A stretch of 64,000 bases of DNA from contig CAKNPS010000001.1 in the NCBI GenBank assembly GCA_930990515.1, positions 167,280-231,279 of the forward strand, in the 5' to 3' direction. Position 1 is the stretch's first letter; each line of letters starts with the position of its first letter. The notes under the pieces were generated by a model. The model searched no databases and was not told the DNA's origin. It saw nothing but the letters and a program-made list of their open reading frames with translations. The stretch is from an uncultured Clostridia bacterium (GTDB lineage Bacteria; Bacillota; Clostridia; Christensenellales; UBA1242). The position numbers were made by a program, and so were the translations under genes. Below are positions 19,363 through 28,769 of the stretch, one piece after another.

Positions 19363-19605
19363 GTTCTTAGCAAAACAAGACTCTTGCTAAGAACCAAAAG
19401 AGTAACCACTTGTTTTACCAATGGGCAAACACCCACGCCTTCTATCACGGGAAGTCCCGTCCAAACTTACTAATTTTCAGTCGGAAGCTCAAAAAGTGAT
19501 AATCTTTTCCGTTTCGTATTGCTTTCCACCAACCAGCAACTCTCTATTAGTCCACAAGATAAGATGTTGTCTTTTCTCCAAACGCTTTTACAAAGTGAAA
19601 TATTA
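19363..19605 (-). promoter_or_regulatory. T-box leader (isoleucine) upstream of ileS
   Basis: The leader has a Stem I with a GGTTGGTGGAAAGCA region and an ATC specifier codon in GATTATCAC at 19496-19504. The terminator is GTTCTTAGC with GCTAAGAAC (19363-19394) followed by a T run. The alternative antiterminator pairs AAAACAAG with CTTGTTTT and CTCTT with AAGAG, leaving the bulge UGGUUA (19403-19408). UGGU matches the ACCA end of uncharged tRNA-Ile. Transcription of ileS should rise when isoleucine is scarce. Confidence 0.93.
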
Positions 19606-19617
19606 AATTTCGATATT

Positions 19618-19646
19618 ATTATAATGAAAATTTTAAATTTTGTCAA
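19618..19646 (-). promoter_or_regulatory. Sigma-A promoter of the ileS T-box transcript
   Basis: The -35 is TTGACA and the -10 is TATAAT, with a 17-base spacer. Transcription should start near 19611. Confidence 0.85.
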
Positions 19647-19652
19647 TAAAAT

Positions 19653-20387
19653 TTAGTAATTTTCAAGAATTGTGTTCATCTTCAAAACATCGCCACCAGT
19701 AATAATTCCAAGTGGTTTTTCTTTTGCTCCACCATTTTTGGTGACAATGATTGCCAAAAGTTTGGAATTATTATGGAAATGCTCAAGCGCTTCTTCAACT
19801 GTGAGTTCTTTGTTCGAAAAAACATAATACTCATTATCTTCAAGCCTAGATAACATATCTTCAATTTTGACATTATTCAAAAATGTTGTGCAATTTCCAC
19901 CAGTTAAAAGATATTTCCCAAATGAATCCAAAATTTTCTGACCATTAGCAATACCAATAATCTCCCCGCTTTCATCATAAACAGGAATGTTTGAATATGA
20001 AGATGAAGCCATAAGCATAATCACTTCTCTCATAGATTTACTTGCATCAATAGTTAAAACATCACGACGACAAACAGTTTCAAGTGCCTTTGGTGGAGCA
20101 GTCAAAAGTCTTTCAATTTTTTCAATGTTCTCCACAACTTCATAGTGAGGTTCCGCCATTATGTATTCTTCATTGCCGTGAACAATGGCATTTCGAAGCC
20201 TGCCATAATCAATTAAATCGTCTTCATATTTTCTTACGATATAATTTAAAGCCACACTTTTTCTTATAAGTTCCGAGAACCCCATACTTCGATTAAGATT
20301 ATATCTTGTTCTAATCGCATAATCAATGTTGTTATATGATTGAATAAATCGTTGAGCATTAGATAAATTTTTCTTTTCTTTTTCCAT
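19653..20387 (-). CDS. HEPN-like N-terminal domain fused to a CBS pair
   Basis: Residues 1-100 are helical and contain YGRLRNAIVHG. R65-N66-x-x-x-H70 fits the RNxxxH motif of HEPN domains, many of which are RNases. Residues 105-244 form two CBS domains, which normally sense adenine nucleotides: the first holds SNIPVYDESGEIIGI and the second ends GIITGGDVLKM. GAGG precedes the ATG. A nucleotide-gated RNA-binding or RNA-cutting switch is possible but inferred; HEPN folds can also be inactive. It is a single-gene unit between the ileS promoter and the spore genes. Confidence 0.78.
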   Translation of the reverse strand: MEKEKKNLSNAQRFIQSYNNIDYAIRTRYNLNRSMGFSELIRKSVALNYIVRKYEDDLIDYGRLRNAIVHGNEEYIMAEPHYEVVENIEKIERLLTAPPKALETVCRRDVLTIDASKSMREVIMLMASSSYSNIPVYDESGEIIGIANGQKILDSFGKYLLTGGNCTTFLNNVKIEDMLSRLEDNEYYVFSNKELTVEEALEHFHNNSKLLAIIVTKNGGAKEKPLGIITGGDVLKMNTILENY

Positions 20388-20627
20388 TCTTACCTCATTT
20401 AGTAAACACTACTAAAATTATTATACAAAATTATTAGGAAAAATAAAAACGATTTAGGGCAATATTTCATAATAAACCCTAAAAATTGAGATTTAAAGCA
20501 AGTTTTACCTTAAAAAGAGAAAAATAATTAAAATATAAAAACAAATTTTAGATTTATTTTTTAAGCATTAACTTTTTAACTTATTAAAAAATTTGATGCA
20601 GTTTTAAGTTTTAAAATAATAATACTA

Positions 20628-21299
20628 TTATTGCTGTGGAGATAATTGAATTGTGTTGTTTGAACCAAGGTAAACATCAGGAATATCGCCCACAATCACA
20701 CTCTCTGCCACCAAGAATTCCGTAACACTGTCAACTGTCGAAGAATAAGCAGGTAAAAGAAGACTGACACTCGCATAAAGGTTGATATATAGTGAATGAT
20801 TTGTCTGATTTATGCCAGCACTTTGAAAAGAACTTGTAAAAGTGGAAGTCATTGCTCCGACTTGCACAAGTTTAATGTTAATTTTAGGGCCTAAACCAAC
20901 CAAAAATGGCAATCCAGTAAAAGTCCCAAAAGCGATATCAATGCCATTGTCACCCATTCTGTCGAGATAAACTTGTGCAACTTGATAAAAGCGTCTTGCC
21001 AAACTATTCACAACAACAGTATTTACTGAAATCAGACTAATGTCACCATTTGCATCTTCTTCAATATTCACAAGGTCTTCGTAAGTCAAATTTTGTTCAT
21101 TAATAACATCATAAACGGCATCACTTACGGCTGATGTTGATAAGGAATAAATACTCGCCCAAGTCGCTTCAGTAACTATCGGGTTGATCACGCAAAAAAT
21201 ATAAAGAAAAATAAAAAGCAAAAATAAAAGACAAAGAGAAATAGCAACAATTCTCTTTCTTTTCCTAGTTTTCCGTTGAAGATAGCAGAGTTTTTTCAT
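20628..21299 (-). CDS. yunB: Sporulation protein YunB
   Basis: The 223-residue protein has one N-terminal membrane helix (residues 17-38) after a very basic start, then an extracytoplasmic domain. Family motifs are NTVVVNSLARR, GTFTGLPFLVGLGPKI, SAGINQTNHSLY and a terminal SVIVGDIPDVYLG. YunB is made in the mother cell of Bacillus and is needed for efficient sporulation. No clear ribosome site is seen before the ATG. It lies just after the spoVA genes on the same strand, with a 190-base gap. Confidence 0.9.
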   Translation of the reverse strand: MKKLCYLQRKTRKRKRIVAISLCLLFLLFIFLYIFCVINPIVTEATWASIYSLSTSAVSDAVYDVINEQNLTYEDLVNIEEDANGDISLISVNTVVVNSLARRFYQVAQVYLDRMGDNGIDIAFGTFTGLPFLVGLGPKINIKLVQVGAMTSTFTSSFQSAGINQTNHSLYINLYASVSLLLPAYSSTVDSVTEFLVAESVIVGDIPDVYLGSNNTIQLSPQQ

Positions 21300-21492
21300 T
21301 TATAAGATGTATATGCAGAAAATTGTCAAATCTTGTCTATCTTAACAAAATTTTGTTGTTATATTTATTAAAATTAAAATTTATAACTTCAAAATATAAT
21401 TGAATATCGTTCTAAAAATAACATCATAATTTTTAAAAAGTAAAAATTTTACACTAGATATAGTGTAGTATGCTATGCATAATACACTATAT

Positions 21493-21861
21493 TTATTTTT
21501 TTGTGTGTGAACGGAAAATAAGAGCAAAGATAAAACCAAATATGATTGCCGCAGCAATTCCACCAGCCGTTGAAGTTAAACAACCAGTAAAAACACCCAA
21601 CAATCCTTGCGATTCAACAGCACTAATTGCCCCTTTCGTAAGCGATGCCCCGAAACCAATAATTGGAACATTAATACCTGCACCAGCAAAATCAGAAATA
21701 TAGTCAAAAACCCCAATACCTTCCAAAAAAACTCCAACAAGAACAAATGTTACCAAAATTCTTGCCGATGTCATATTGGTGGTAATAATCAAAATTTCGC
21801 CTATCATACAAATAAAACCACCAATAAGAAAAACCCACAAATAATCTAAAAACATTTCCAT
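21493..21861 (-). CDS. spoVAE: Stage V sporulation protein AE (membrane part)
   Basis: A 122-residue protein with four membrane helices and the family motifs EGIGVFDYISDFAGAGINVP and GFGASLTKGA. It is part of the SpoVA channel that moves dipicolinic acid into the forespore and out at germination. It follows spoVAD by 6 bases with GTAGG ahead. SpoVAC and SpoVAE are related in sequence, and both are present here as in other Clostridia. Confidence 0.95.
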   Translation of the reverse strand: MEMFLDYLWVFLIGGFICMIGEILIITTNMTSARILVTFVLVGVFLEGIGVFDYISDFAGAGINVPIIGFGASLTKGAISAVESQGLLGVFTGCLTSTAGGIAAAIIFGFIFALIFRSHTKK

Positions 21862-21867
21862 AATAAC

Positions 21868-22869
21868 CTACCCTTCTTCACTTTCAATCACAATGGCGTG
21901 ACAAACTCCGGGAACACTTTCTCCTTGTTGAGTTGCTGTTGTTGAAAGTAAAGCCCCTGTTGGCATAAACAAAACTCTTTTATATTGCCCATCTTGAAGT
22001 TTTTTCATAATATAAGAAGTGAAAACCGTGGCAGAACAACCACAGCCAGAACCACCACAAAGAGTGTTTTGGTCACGCCTAAAATACATTTGACCGCAAT
22101 CTGCATAGTTTAACCCAAGTTTTATGCCCTTATCTTCCATTAAATCTATAAGAATTTCACTGCCAAGTTTACCTAAATCGCCTGTGGCAATAAGGTCGTA
22201 ATCATCTGGTGTTGTTTTTGTGTTTTCAAAATGTGTAAGTAATGTTTGCATTGCTGATGGCGCCATTGCTGCTCCCATATTATTCACATCAGTAATTCCC
22301 CAATCAATAACCTTTCCAAAGGTCGCCATAGTAATTCTTGGTCCTTTCCCGTTTAATGATAAAACACAACTTCCTGCTCCTGTCACTGTCCATTGTGATG
22401 CTGGCGGTCGTTGGTTCCCCAATTCCAAAGGAAAACGATATTGTCTTTCAGCAGTAGAGAAATGCGATGCTGTGCAACAAACAACATTTTCAAAGTAACC
22501 ACCATCAACAAGAATTGACGCGACCGCCATACTTTCAGCCATTGTTGAACACGCACCATATACTCCTAAATATGGAAAATTAAATGCACGAGCAGCATAA
22601 GAAGAACTTATAATTTGATTAAGCAAATCGCCTGCCACTAAAACATTAATGTCTGAAACCTTAAGTTTGGCTTTTTGAATAGCTCCAGTAATAGCATTTT
22701 CAATCATCTTTCTTTCGGCTTTTTCAAAGGTTTTTTCACCAAAAAAGTCGTTTTTCATAATGTAATCAAAATAATCTTTAAAGTTCCCTTGCCCTTCTTT
22801 TGGTCCAACAATGGAATACGCCCCAATAATTCTTGGCTGTTTCTTAAATTTAATCGTTTCACACTTCAT
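21868..22869 (-). CDS. spoVAD: Stage V sporulation protein AD
   Basis: SpoVAD has a thiolase-like fold and binds dipicolinic acid at the forespore inner membrane. The 333-residue length is normal. Family segments include ACSTMAESMAVASI, the VTGAGSCVLS turn and GGSGCGCSATVFTSY. The thiolase catalytic set is not complete, as usual for this non-enzymatic family. AGGGGTGG precedes the ATG. It is the middle gene of the spoVAC-AD-AE operon. Confidence 0.97.
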   Translation of the reverse strand: MKCETIKFKKQPRIIGAYSIVGPKEGQGNFKDYFDYIMKNDFFGEKTFEKAERKMIENAITGAIQKAKLKVSDINVLVAGDLLNQIISSSYAARAFNFPYLGVYGACSTMAESMAVASILVDGGYFENVVCCTASHFSTAERQYRFPLELGNQRPPASQWTVTGAGSCVLSLNGKGPRITMATFGKVIDWGITDVNNMGAAMAPSAMQTLLTHFENTKTTPDDYDLIATGDLGKLGSEILIDLMEDKGIKLGLNYADCGQMYFRRDQNTLCGGSGCGCSATVFTSYIMKKLQDGQYKRVLFMPTGALLSTTATQQGESVPGVCHAIVIESEEG

Positions 22870-22878
22870 ATTCCACCC

Positions 22879-23337
22879 CTACATAAATAGTCCGATAATA
22901 TAGTAAATAAGTCCAACAAAAGCACTTGAAACAACACCAAAAACAATGATAGGACCTGCAATTGTAAACATTTTGACGCAGATGCCATAGATAATTCCTT
23001 CGCTTTTATATTCAATCGACGGACTTGTTATTGAATTGGAAAAACCAGTGATTGGAACAATCGTTCCACCGCCTGCGAACTTTCCCAACTTGTCATAAAC
23101 ACCAATACCAGTCAAAAATGCCGCAATAAAAATAAGAATGATAAGCGTATAAGCCCACGCTGCCTGCTCTGATAAATTAGGAACTAAATATAATAGTAAA
23201 TCATTTATGCCTTGTCCAATAAGACAAATAAGCCCACCCACCCAAAATGAATTAAAAAGGGTTGGAAATGGACGCGTTTTTGGAATTTTAGCATTCACAT
23301 ACTTGTTGTATGCTTTTACTCTTTCATTTTCGTTCAT
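22879..23337 (-). CDS. spoVAC: Stage V sporulation protein AC
   Basis: The 152-residue membrane protein has an N-terminal cytoplasmic segment (AKIPKTRPFP) and four helices. The family motifs FWVGGLICLIGQ, TGIGVYDKLGKFAGGGTIVP and GFSNSI are present. SpoVAC acts as a mechanosensitive channel for dipicolinic acid in Bacillus. I chose ATG 23337 (AGAGG ahead) rather than the open frame from 23385, which adds unrelated residues. It is the first gene of the spoVA operon here; spoVAA/AB are not next to it. Confidence 0.95.
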   Translation of the reverse strand: MNENERVKAYNKYVNAKIPKTRPFPTLFNSFWVGGLICLIGQGINDLLLYLVPNLSEQAAWAYTLIILIFIAAFLTGIGVYDKLGKFAGGGTIVPITGFSNSITSPSIEYKSEGIIYGICVKMFTIAGPIIVFGVVSSAFVGLIYYIIGLFM

Positions 23338-23502
23338 TGTAAAACCTCTAATATAATCTTGCCCAACCAACAAAAAAATAAACATTTTAAGGTGAATTAT
23401 AGAATAAAATCTAAATTTACACTCAAACTAAAAACAAGACTTAAAGTTTTATATTAAAAATCTTAAAGTTAATAATTTAATTTAAATTAAAAGGAGTAAA
23501 CT

Positions 23503-25080
23503 ATGAAAAAAAGACTTATTGTTGGCAGTATTGCAATTTTTCTTACCGCAACAACACTTGTTGGTTGCACAAACACATCTGAACAAGCAGCAGTTAACAA
23601 TCTATCCAACGAACTTGACAAAACAAATAATTCAATTTCAAATGTAAAATCGATGACAGAAACCGATTTAGATGTCACAAAAGAAGTCCTTGACAAATTG
23701 GCATCTCAAAACCAAAGTGAAAACATTCAACGAAACATCTATATCGCCCAAAATGCCATTCAAAATGAACAAAATTGTAAAGACGAAGTGATGGCAAAAA
23801 CTGCAAATATCAAAAAATATCTTTCTAAAAACGACATAAAACTTGCAAAGAATCAAGTGTCTGCACTTAAAGACCTATCAAAAAGCCTTTCACTTTACAA
23901 CAATAGCATTTCATATTCTGAAAAGGAATTTAATACTGCAGTAAATAACTATAACAACTTAAAAAGGTTTGCAAACAAAAATCCAGAGAAAGTAAATGCA
24001 AAATTAAATCGTATTGCTTGCAACTCAAATGCTCGTTCTGCTTATTATGAGAACATATTAAACACCTTAGACCAAGTGGAAAATGTTTTAGGAATTGAAA
24101 ATTCCAACCCATATTCAAACGAACAAACTTATGAATATTTAAACCAATATGATGAAACCACTTTAGAAAATGAATTAGACGAAATAGAAGAAAATTTAAA
24201 TGAAAATAACGATAGCAAAATAATAGAGCCTGCAGAAAGCGAAAAACCAAAAAAGAGAAGATTTAAGAAGAATATTGACACATATCTAAATAAAGAAGAA
24301 CAAGAACAAAAAGAAAGTGAAACTGAAAATAATTACAACTTAAATAATTCGCTTGGCAGAAGAAATTTAGCAAAATATAATGCCGACACTTATGGTCCAA
24401 CAAAACGAAACATCGACACCTATCGCCCTTATGGAATGCCATATAACAATGGTATGCCATACAATACCCCTTATAATTATGGATACGGATATGGCTATAA
24501 TATGCCACAAATGCCTTATGGAAATGGTGCTTATGGTATGCAAAACTCACCTTATGGATATAATTCCAACAACTTTAATAGAATTGCAACGCCTTATACT
24601 AGCACAGAAGAAGTTTTAAATGAAAATGGAGAGAATGAGGAAAAATTAAACGAAAATCAAAATACCAACAATGAATCAAAACAAGAGAACAAAATTGACA
24701 AAAAAATAAAAGAGAACAAAACTTTAAAACCACAAACAAGACATTTAAAAGATAGGAAATTTAGAACGATGCCTAAAGAAATCAAAAAAGAAGTGGTTGA
24801 ACATAAAGATGAAAGCATAAATAATTCTCAAAACACAAATTGCCCTGAATGTAATAACGACAATTTGCCTATAGAAGAAAATGAACAACAAAATGAAATC
24901 AATGAAAACAAACAAGATTGTGAGAATTGCATAAATGATGTTGAAAATGCCAAAAAAGAAATTGGAAAACCTCGCCTTGAAGAATTTGAAAATGAGGAAA
25001 TGAAAATCAAAGAAATAAACACTTCCGCCTTAGATGTTAAAATCATTGGCGATGATGAAGAAAAAGTGGTCGGCTTTTAA
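23503..25080 (+). CDS. Tyr/Pro/Gly-rich lipoprotein, possibly spore-associated
   Basis: I do not recognise this 525-residue protein as a named family. It starts with a lipoprotein signal peptide whose lipobox is LVGC (C22). Residues 30-200 are a helical, coiled-coil-like region. Residues 210-290 are acidic. Residues 300-365 are a Tyr/Gly/Pro/Asn-rich stretch with repeated RNIDTY / NADTYG / MPYNNG units. An acidic, Gln/Asn-rich tail follows, with CPEC and CENC pairs. The start of the helical region resembles YhcN/YlaJ-type spore lipoproteins. AAAGGAG precedes the ATG, and the gene diverges from the spoVA operon. Confidence 0.75.
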   Translation: MKKRLIVGSIAIFLTATTLVGCTNTSEQAAVNNLSNELDKTNNSISNVKSMTETDLDVTKEVLDKLASQNQSENIQRNIYIAQNAIQNEQNCKDEVMAKTANIKKYLSKNDIKLAKNQVSALKDLSKSLSLYNNSISYSEKEFNTAVNNYNNLKRFANKNPEKVNAKLNRIACNSNARSAYYENILNTLDQVENVLGIENSNPYSNEQTYEYLNQYDETTLENELDEIEENLNENNDSKIIEPAESEKPKKRRFKKNIDTYLNKEEQEQKESETENNYNLNNSLGRRNLAKYNADTYGPTKRNIDTYRPYGMPYNNGMPYNTPYNYGYGYGYNMPQMPYGNGAYGMQNSPYGYNSNNFNRIATPYTSTEEVLNENGENEEKLNENQNTNNESKQENKIDKKIKENKTLKPQTRHLKDRKFRTMPKEIKKEVVEHKDESINNSQNTNCPECNNDNLPIEENEQQNEINENKQDCENCINDVENAKKEIGKPRLEEFENEEMKIKEINTSALDVKIIGDDEEKVVGF

Positions 25081-25126
25081 AAACAAGAGTAAAGAGAAAT
25101 TGATGCTTATAACCTTTAAAACTAAC

Positions 25127-25166
25127 AAAAAAGATAGTGAAAACAATTTTTGCCACTATCTTTTTT
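25127..25166. terminator. Bidirectional terminator between convergent genes
   Basis: AAAAAAGATAGTG pairs with CACTATCTTTTTT around a 14-base loop, giving T runs on both strands. It serves both the lipoprotein gene and the O-methyltransferase gene. Confidence 0.88.
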
Positions 25167-25194
25167 TATAAATTTTATAGAATTCTTACTAAAG

Positions 25195-25782
25195 TCACTT
25201 TATTTTTTTACTAACACTTATGCCGTCTCCCATCTCAAAAATTTTTGTTTCAAAATCTTTGTCAGTGGAAATAGCATCAATAAATTTTCTTAAATTATTA
25301 ACTATAGACCTATGTTTGTGCGGAATTTTTCCTTCCATTTTTACCATTCCGTGAAAATAGACATTGTCAGCAACCAAATAGCCATTTACATTTAAAAGTT
25401 CTTTCAAAATTGGAAAATATCGTATATATTGCCCCTTAGGACCATCAAGAAAAATGAAGTCATACTTCTTTTTGTCCTGACATAATTTTTCAATCAAATT
25501 TTTGGCATCATCACAGAAAACTACCGCTCTATCGCCAAATTCCTTTAAATTTTCTCTTGCTAAACTTGCATTTTCTTCCTTAATTTCCACAGTTTCAAGT
25601 TTTGAATTTAAAGATGCCGTAAGCATAATTGATGCTGAATAACCAATATATGTGCCAATTTCAAGAATATTCTTAGGTTCTAATTTTTGAACCAAGCGGA
25701 AAAGAAAAGATATGCTCTCATCACGAAGAATTGGAACATATTCATCTTTATTAAATCCTTTAAAATCTTCTTTTCTTTCCAT
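25195..25782 (-). CDS. O-methyltransferase family protein
   Basis: A 195-residue class I SAM methyltransferase of the caffeoyl-CoA/catechol type. LEIGTYIGYSASIM is the SAM loop, ETVEIKEENASLAREN the acidic loop, and FIFLDGPKGQYIRYF the metal/substrate region; VADNVYFHG follows. In Bacillus the related YrrM acts on hydroxylated tRNA uridine (TrmR), so a tRNA role is possible. It stands alone, and the preceding 66 bases hold no clear promoter. Confidence 0.85.
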   Translation of the reverse strand: MERKEDFKGFNKDEYVPILRDESISFLFRLVQKLEPKNILEIGTYIGYSASIMLTASLNSKLETVEIKEENASLARENLKEFGDRAVVFCDDAKNLIEKLCQDKKKYDFIFLDGPKGQYIRYFPILKELLNVNGYLVADNVYFHGMVKMEGKIPHKHRSIVNNLRKFIDAISTDKDFETKIFEMGDGISVSKKIK

Positions 25783-25848
25783 TTTACTAAATTTTAATAA
25801 TTATCTATTTAAAAATATATTGTAAAAATTTTATAAATCAAAGTAATC

Positions 25849-27507
25849 TTAGTTTAATAACACAATAGACAAAATCATAGGACGACGCTTTGTGCGTTTA
25901 AAAATGAAATTGGAAACATTGCGTCTAATTGTATTTTTAATCACAGAAGGCTCTGCACCACGCAAATCTTGTTCTTTTAGTGATGCGATAATCATATTTT
26001 TTGCATCTTGAACAAATGCTTCTGCTTCATCTTGATAGACAACACCACGTGTGATAATGAATGGGTCGCCCGAAACACTTCCAGAAACATTGTTAATATT
26101 GACAATAACAACGCAAATTCCGTCTTCTGAAAGTTGTTTTCTTTCACGAAGAACATTGCTGTCCATATCTCCCACTCCGTAGCCATCAATTAAACGTTGA
26201 CCAGCAGTAACCACTCCAGATTTTTTCATACCGTTTGGAGAAAGTTCCACTTGCATTCCAAGAGATGGTAAAATAATGTTTCTTTCTTCCATACCAAGAG
26301 CCATAGCAAGTTGTTTATGCATTCTAAGATGACGATATTCGCCGTGAATAGGCATAAAGAATTTTGGTTTGCAAAGTGAATGAATGATTTTGATTTCTTC
26401 TTGGCAAGCATGTCCAGAAGCATGAACATCAGAAAGTTCGTCATAAATAACATCTGCTCCCTTTTGATAAAGAGCATTGATAACATTGTAAACACTTTTT
26501 TCATTTCCAGGAATTGGAGAAGATGAGAAAACAATCAAGTCATTTTCGCCAATTTTAATGCCCTTAAAGTCATCTGCAGCCATTCTTGTCAAAGCACTCA
26601 TTGGCTCACCTTGACTTCCAGTTGTCACAATTAAAAGTTCGTTATCTGCATACTTATCAATTTTGTCAATATCAATCAAATTGTTTTTATTAAAACTTAT
26701 TTCGCCAATTTTTAAACCAACTTCAGAAATATTAATCATACTTCTTCCAGTGAAAGCAACTTTTCTACCAAATTTTTCGGCAAGGTTCAAAATTTGTTGA
26801 AGTCTGTGAATGTTTGAAGCAAAAGTTGCCACAAAAATTCTGTTTTTACTGTGCTTTTCAAAAATTTCTTCTAATGCACGCCCAACAGATTTTTCACTCA
26901 TAGAGTAACCTTTTCGGCAAACATTTGTGCTTTCGCAAAGAAGAAGATTAACTCCCTTCTTGCCAAGTTCGCCAAATCTTTGAAGGTCAGTCATAACACC
27001 GTCAATTGGTTCAAAGTCAATTTTGAAGTCGCCTGTGTGAATCACATTTCCAACTGGTGTGGAGATGCAAAGAGCAAGAGAACCTGCAATTGAGTGGGAA
27101 ACTTTGATAAATTCCACAGCAAAAGAACCAATCTTTAAGATATTTTTAGGTTTAACAGTAATTGCTTTATATTGCACTTTTGGATATTCTTTCATTTTGT
27201 TTTCGACAAGTGCTAAAGTCAAACGAGTGCCATAAATTGGTGCTTTAATTTGGTCAAGAACGAAAGGCAAGCCACCAATATGGTCTTCGTGTCCGTGTGT
27301 TAAAATGATTGCTTTGACTTTATCTTTGTTTGCCACAAGATATGAAATATCTGGCACAACAATATCAATGCCTGGCAAATCATCATCAGGGAAAGTAAGT
27401 CCAGCATCAACAACAATGATTTCGTTGTTATATTCAAAGGCGGTCATATTTTTTCCAATTTCCCCAACCCCGCCTAAGAAAGTAATTTTTAATTTGTTAT
27501 TATTCAT
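25849..27507 (-). CDS. rnjA: Ribonuclease J
   Basis: RNase J is the 5'-3' exonuclease and endonuclease of Bacillota mRNA decay and rRNA processing. The 552-residue length is standard. The metallo-beta-lactamase motif is THGHEDHIGG near residue 73, with HTGDFKID later. The beta-CASP domain holds TGSQGEP and SPIPGNEKS, and HASGHACQEE provides the last ligands. AAAAGGAG precedes the ATG. It is a single-gene unit. Whether it is RNase J1 or J2 cannot be decided without the second copy. Confidence 0.95.
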   Translation of the reverse strand: MNNNKLKITFLGGVGEIGKNMTAFEYNNEIIVVDAGLTFPDDDLPGIDIVVPDISYLVANKDKVKAIILTHGHEDHIGGLPFVLDQIKAPIYGTRLTLALVENKMKEYPKVQYKAITVKPKNILKIGSFAVEFIKVSHSIAGSLALCISTPVGNVIHTGDFKIDFEPIDGVMTDLQRFGELGKKGVNLLLCESTNVCRKGYSMSEKSVGRALEEIFEKHSKNRIFVATFASNIHRLQQILNLAEKFGRKVAFTGRSMINISEVGLKIGEISFNKNNLIDIDKIDKYADNELLIVTTGSQGEPMSALTRMAADDFKGIKIGENDLIVFSSSPIPGNEKSVYNVINALYQKGADVIYDELSDVHASGHACQEEIKIIHSLCKPKFFMPIHGEYRHLRMHKQLAMALGMEERNIILPSLGMQVELSPNGMKKSGVVTAGQRLIDGYGVGDMDSNVLRERKQLSEDGICVVIVNINNVSGSVSGDPFIITRGVVYQDEAEAFVQDAKNMIIASLKEQDLRGAEPSVIKNTIRRNVSNFIFKRTKRRPMILSIVLLN

Positions 27508-27540
27508 AAAATCTCCTTTTAAAATAAAGTTAACATATTA

Positions 27541-27715
27541 GAAAAATCTAATTATGTAAAAATAACTTAATAAACTTATATACGAGCGAAAAGTTTAGAA
27601 AACTATCGCATAATTTTCAAATTTAAATGCTTTTATTTTAATTTAATAATTCTAAACTAAATATAAATTAATCAAATTTCATTTTAAAATTTTCATTAAA
27701 TTAAAACGGAATAAA
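27541..27715. other. Intergenic, very AT-rich
   Basis: No gene, convincing terminator or structured RNA was seen between the RNase J gene and the next membrane protein gene. Confidence 0.5.
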
Positions 27716-28639
27716 TTATAAAATATATTTTGCTTTATTAATATTATCAACTTCTTCCAATTTTTTAGGAGTCAAAATTGTGGTTTTATTGACATAAAAA
27801 CGCATACCTTGACTTGTGAAGAAGGTTGTCATATCGAACATGCAAAGTAGAACTGCCACAAGTGGCACAGTAATAACAAGGCTGTAAACCCCTGCAATGA
27901 AAGTTAATAGGAAGAACAATAAGAAAATGATAAGAGCAACAGGAAGTGTTTTCCAAAAACGACGGAAAACAACCTTAACCCCACGAATATATGCGGCTGC
28001 AACTGAAGAGCCAAAAACTATACTTGCTGGAGCCCAACAAGCAGTGGTCACTTTGTTTAATGTGAAAAGAACTGCCAAAATAATGATTTCGCAAAGCGCC
28101 AAAAAGTATGTTTGGAAATAAGTGTTTTCCACCATACCTAAAAGGAAAACAAGATAAGTTGTGAGTGCGAAAAACAAAAGACTATATAGAGTTTTGCAAA
28201 GAGAATATAAAACTGACTTATTCAAGGTCTTGAAGAAAGCACTAAAAAAACCAATTTTGTTTTTGCTTGCCATATAGCCATAAAGCATTTCACAGATTGC
28301 ATACTTTCCAATGTTTAGAAGGAAAGGCATAAGAATAAATAAAACAATAAGTCCATAAATAACAAGCCCAACATTTAAAGATGCACATTCAAGAAAAGTG
28401 GAGTAGATAAGAACAAATAGACTGTTCAAATATCCCCCAAATGAATGTTGAAAGATGGTTGCATAAGACGAAACAATAGATGTTTCTTGAATGTTTGTTT
28501 TAATGACATCTGAAAACTCAAAAAAGACTGGAAGCAAGAGACAAATGGTAACACCCCAAACAAAAAGATAGTAAAGAAAGAGTTTCCATACCTTGTCCCA
28601 ATTTGAACCAAAAAGTTTTATAGAGTTGAAAAATGTCAT
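27716..28639 (-). CDS. Unknown multi-pass membrane protein
   Basis: I do not recognise this 307-residue protein. About six long hydrophobic segments lie near residues 20-42, 75-95, 95-118, 145-175, 180-205 and 235-275. Between helices 5 and 6 is the basic loop RGVKVVFRRFWKT. The layout resembles the DUF624/YesL and YIP1-like integral membrane families, without a decisive motif. AAAGGAT precedes the ATG. It lies alone between rnjA and greA on the same strand. Confidence 0.75.
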   Translation of the reverse strand: MTFFNSIKLFGSNWDKVWKLFLYYLFVWGVTICLLLPVFFEFSDVIKTNIQETSIVSSYATIFQHSFGGYLNSLFVLIYSTFLECASLNVGLVIYGLIVLFILMPFLLNIGKYAICEMLYGYMASKNKIGFFSAFFKTLNKSVLYSLCKTLYSLLFFALTTYLVFLLGMVENTYFQTYFLALCEIIILAVLFTLNKVTTACWAPASIVFGSSVAAAYIRGVKVVFRRFWKTLPVALIIFLLFFLLTFIAGVYSLVITVPLVAVLLCMFDMTTFFTSQGMRFYVNKTTILTPKKLEEVDNINKAKYIL

Positions 28640-28769
28640 ATAAATCCTTTATATATGAATATGAAAGAAAACAAAATTTGGAAGATTTTGGAAATTAAAA
28701 ATTAATTTTACCACTTCCGCTAGTATTATTATAACAAAACGATAATAAAAAAGCAAATGATATTCAAAA

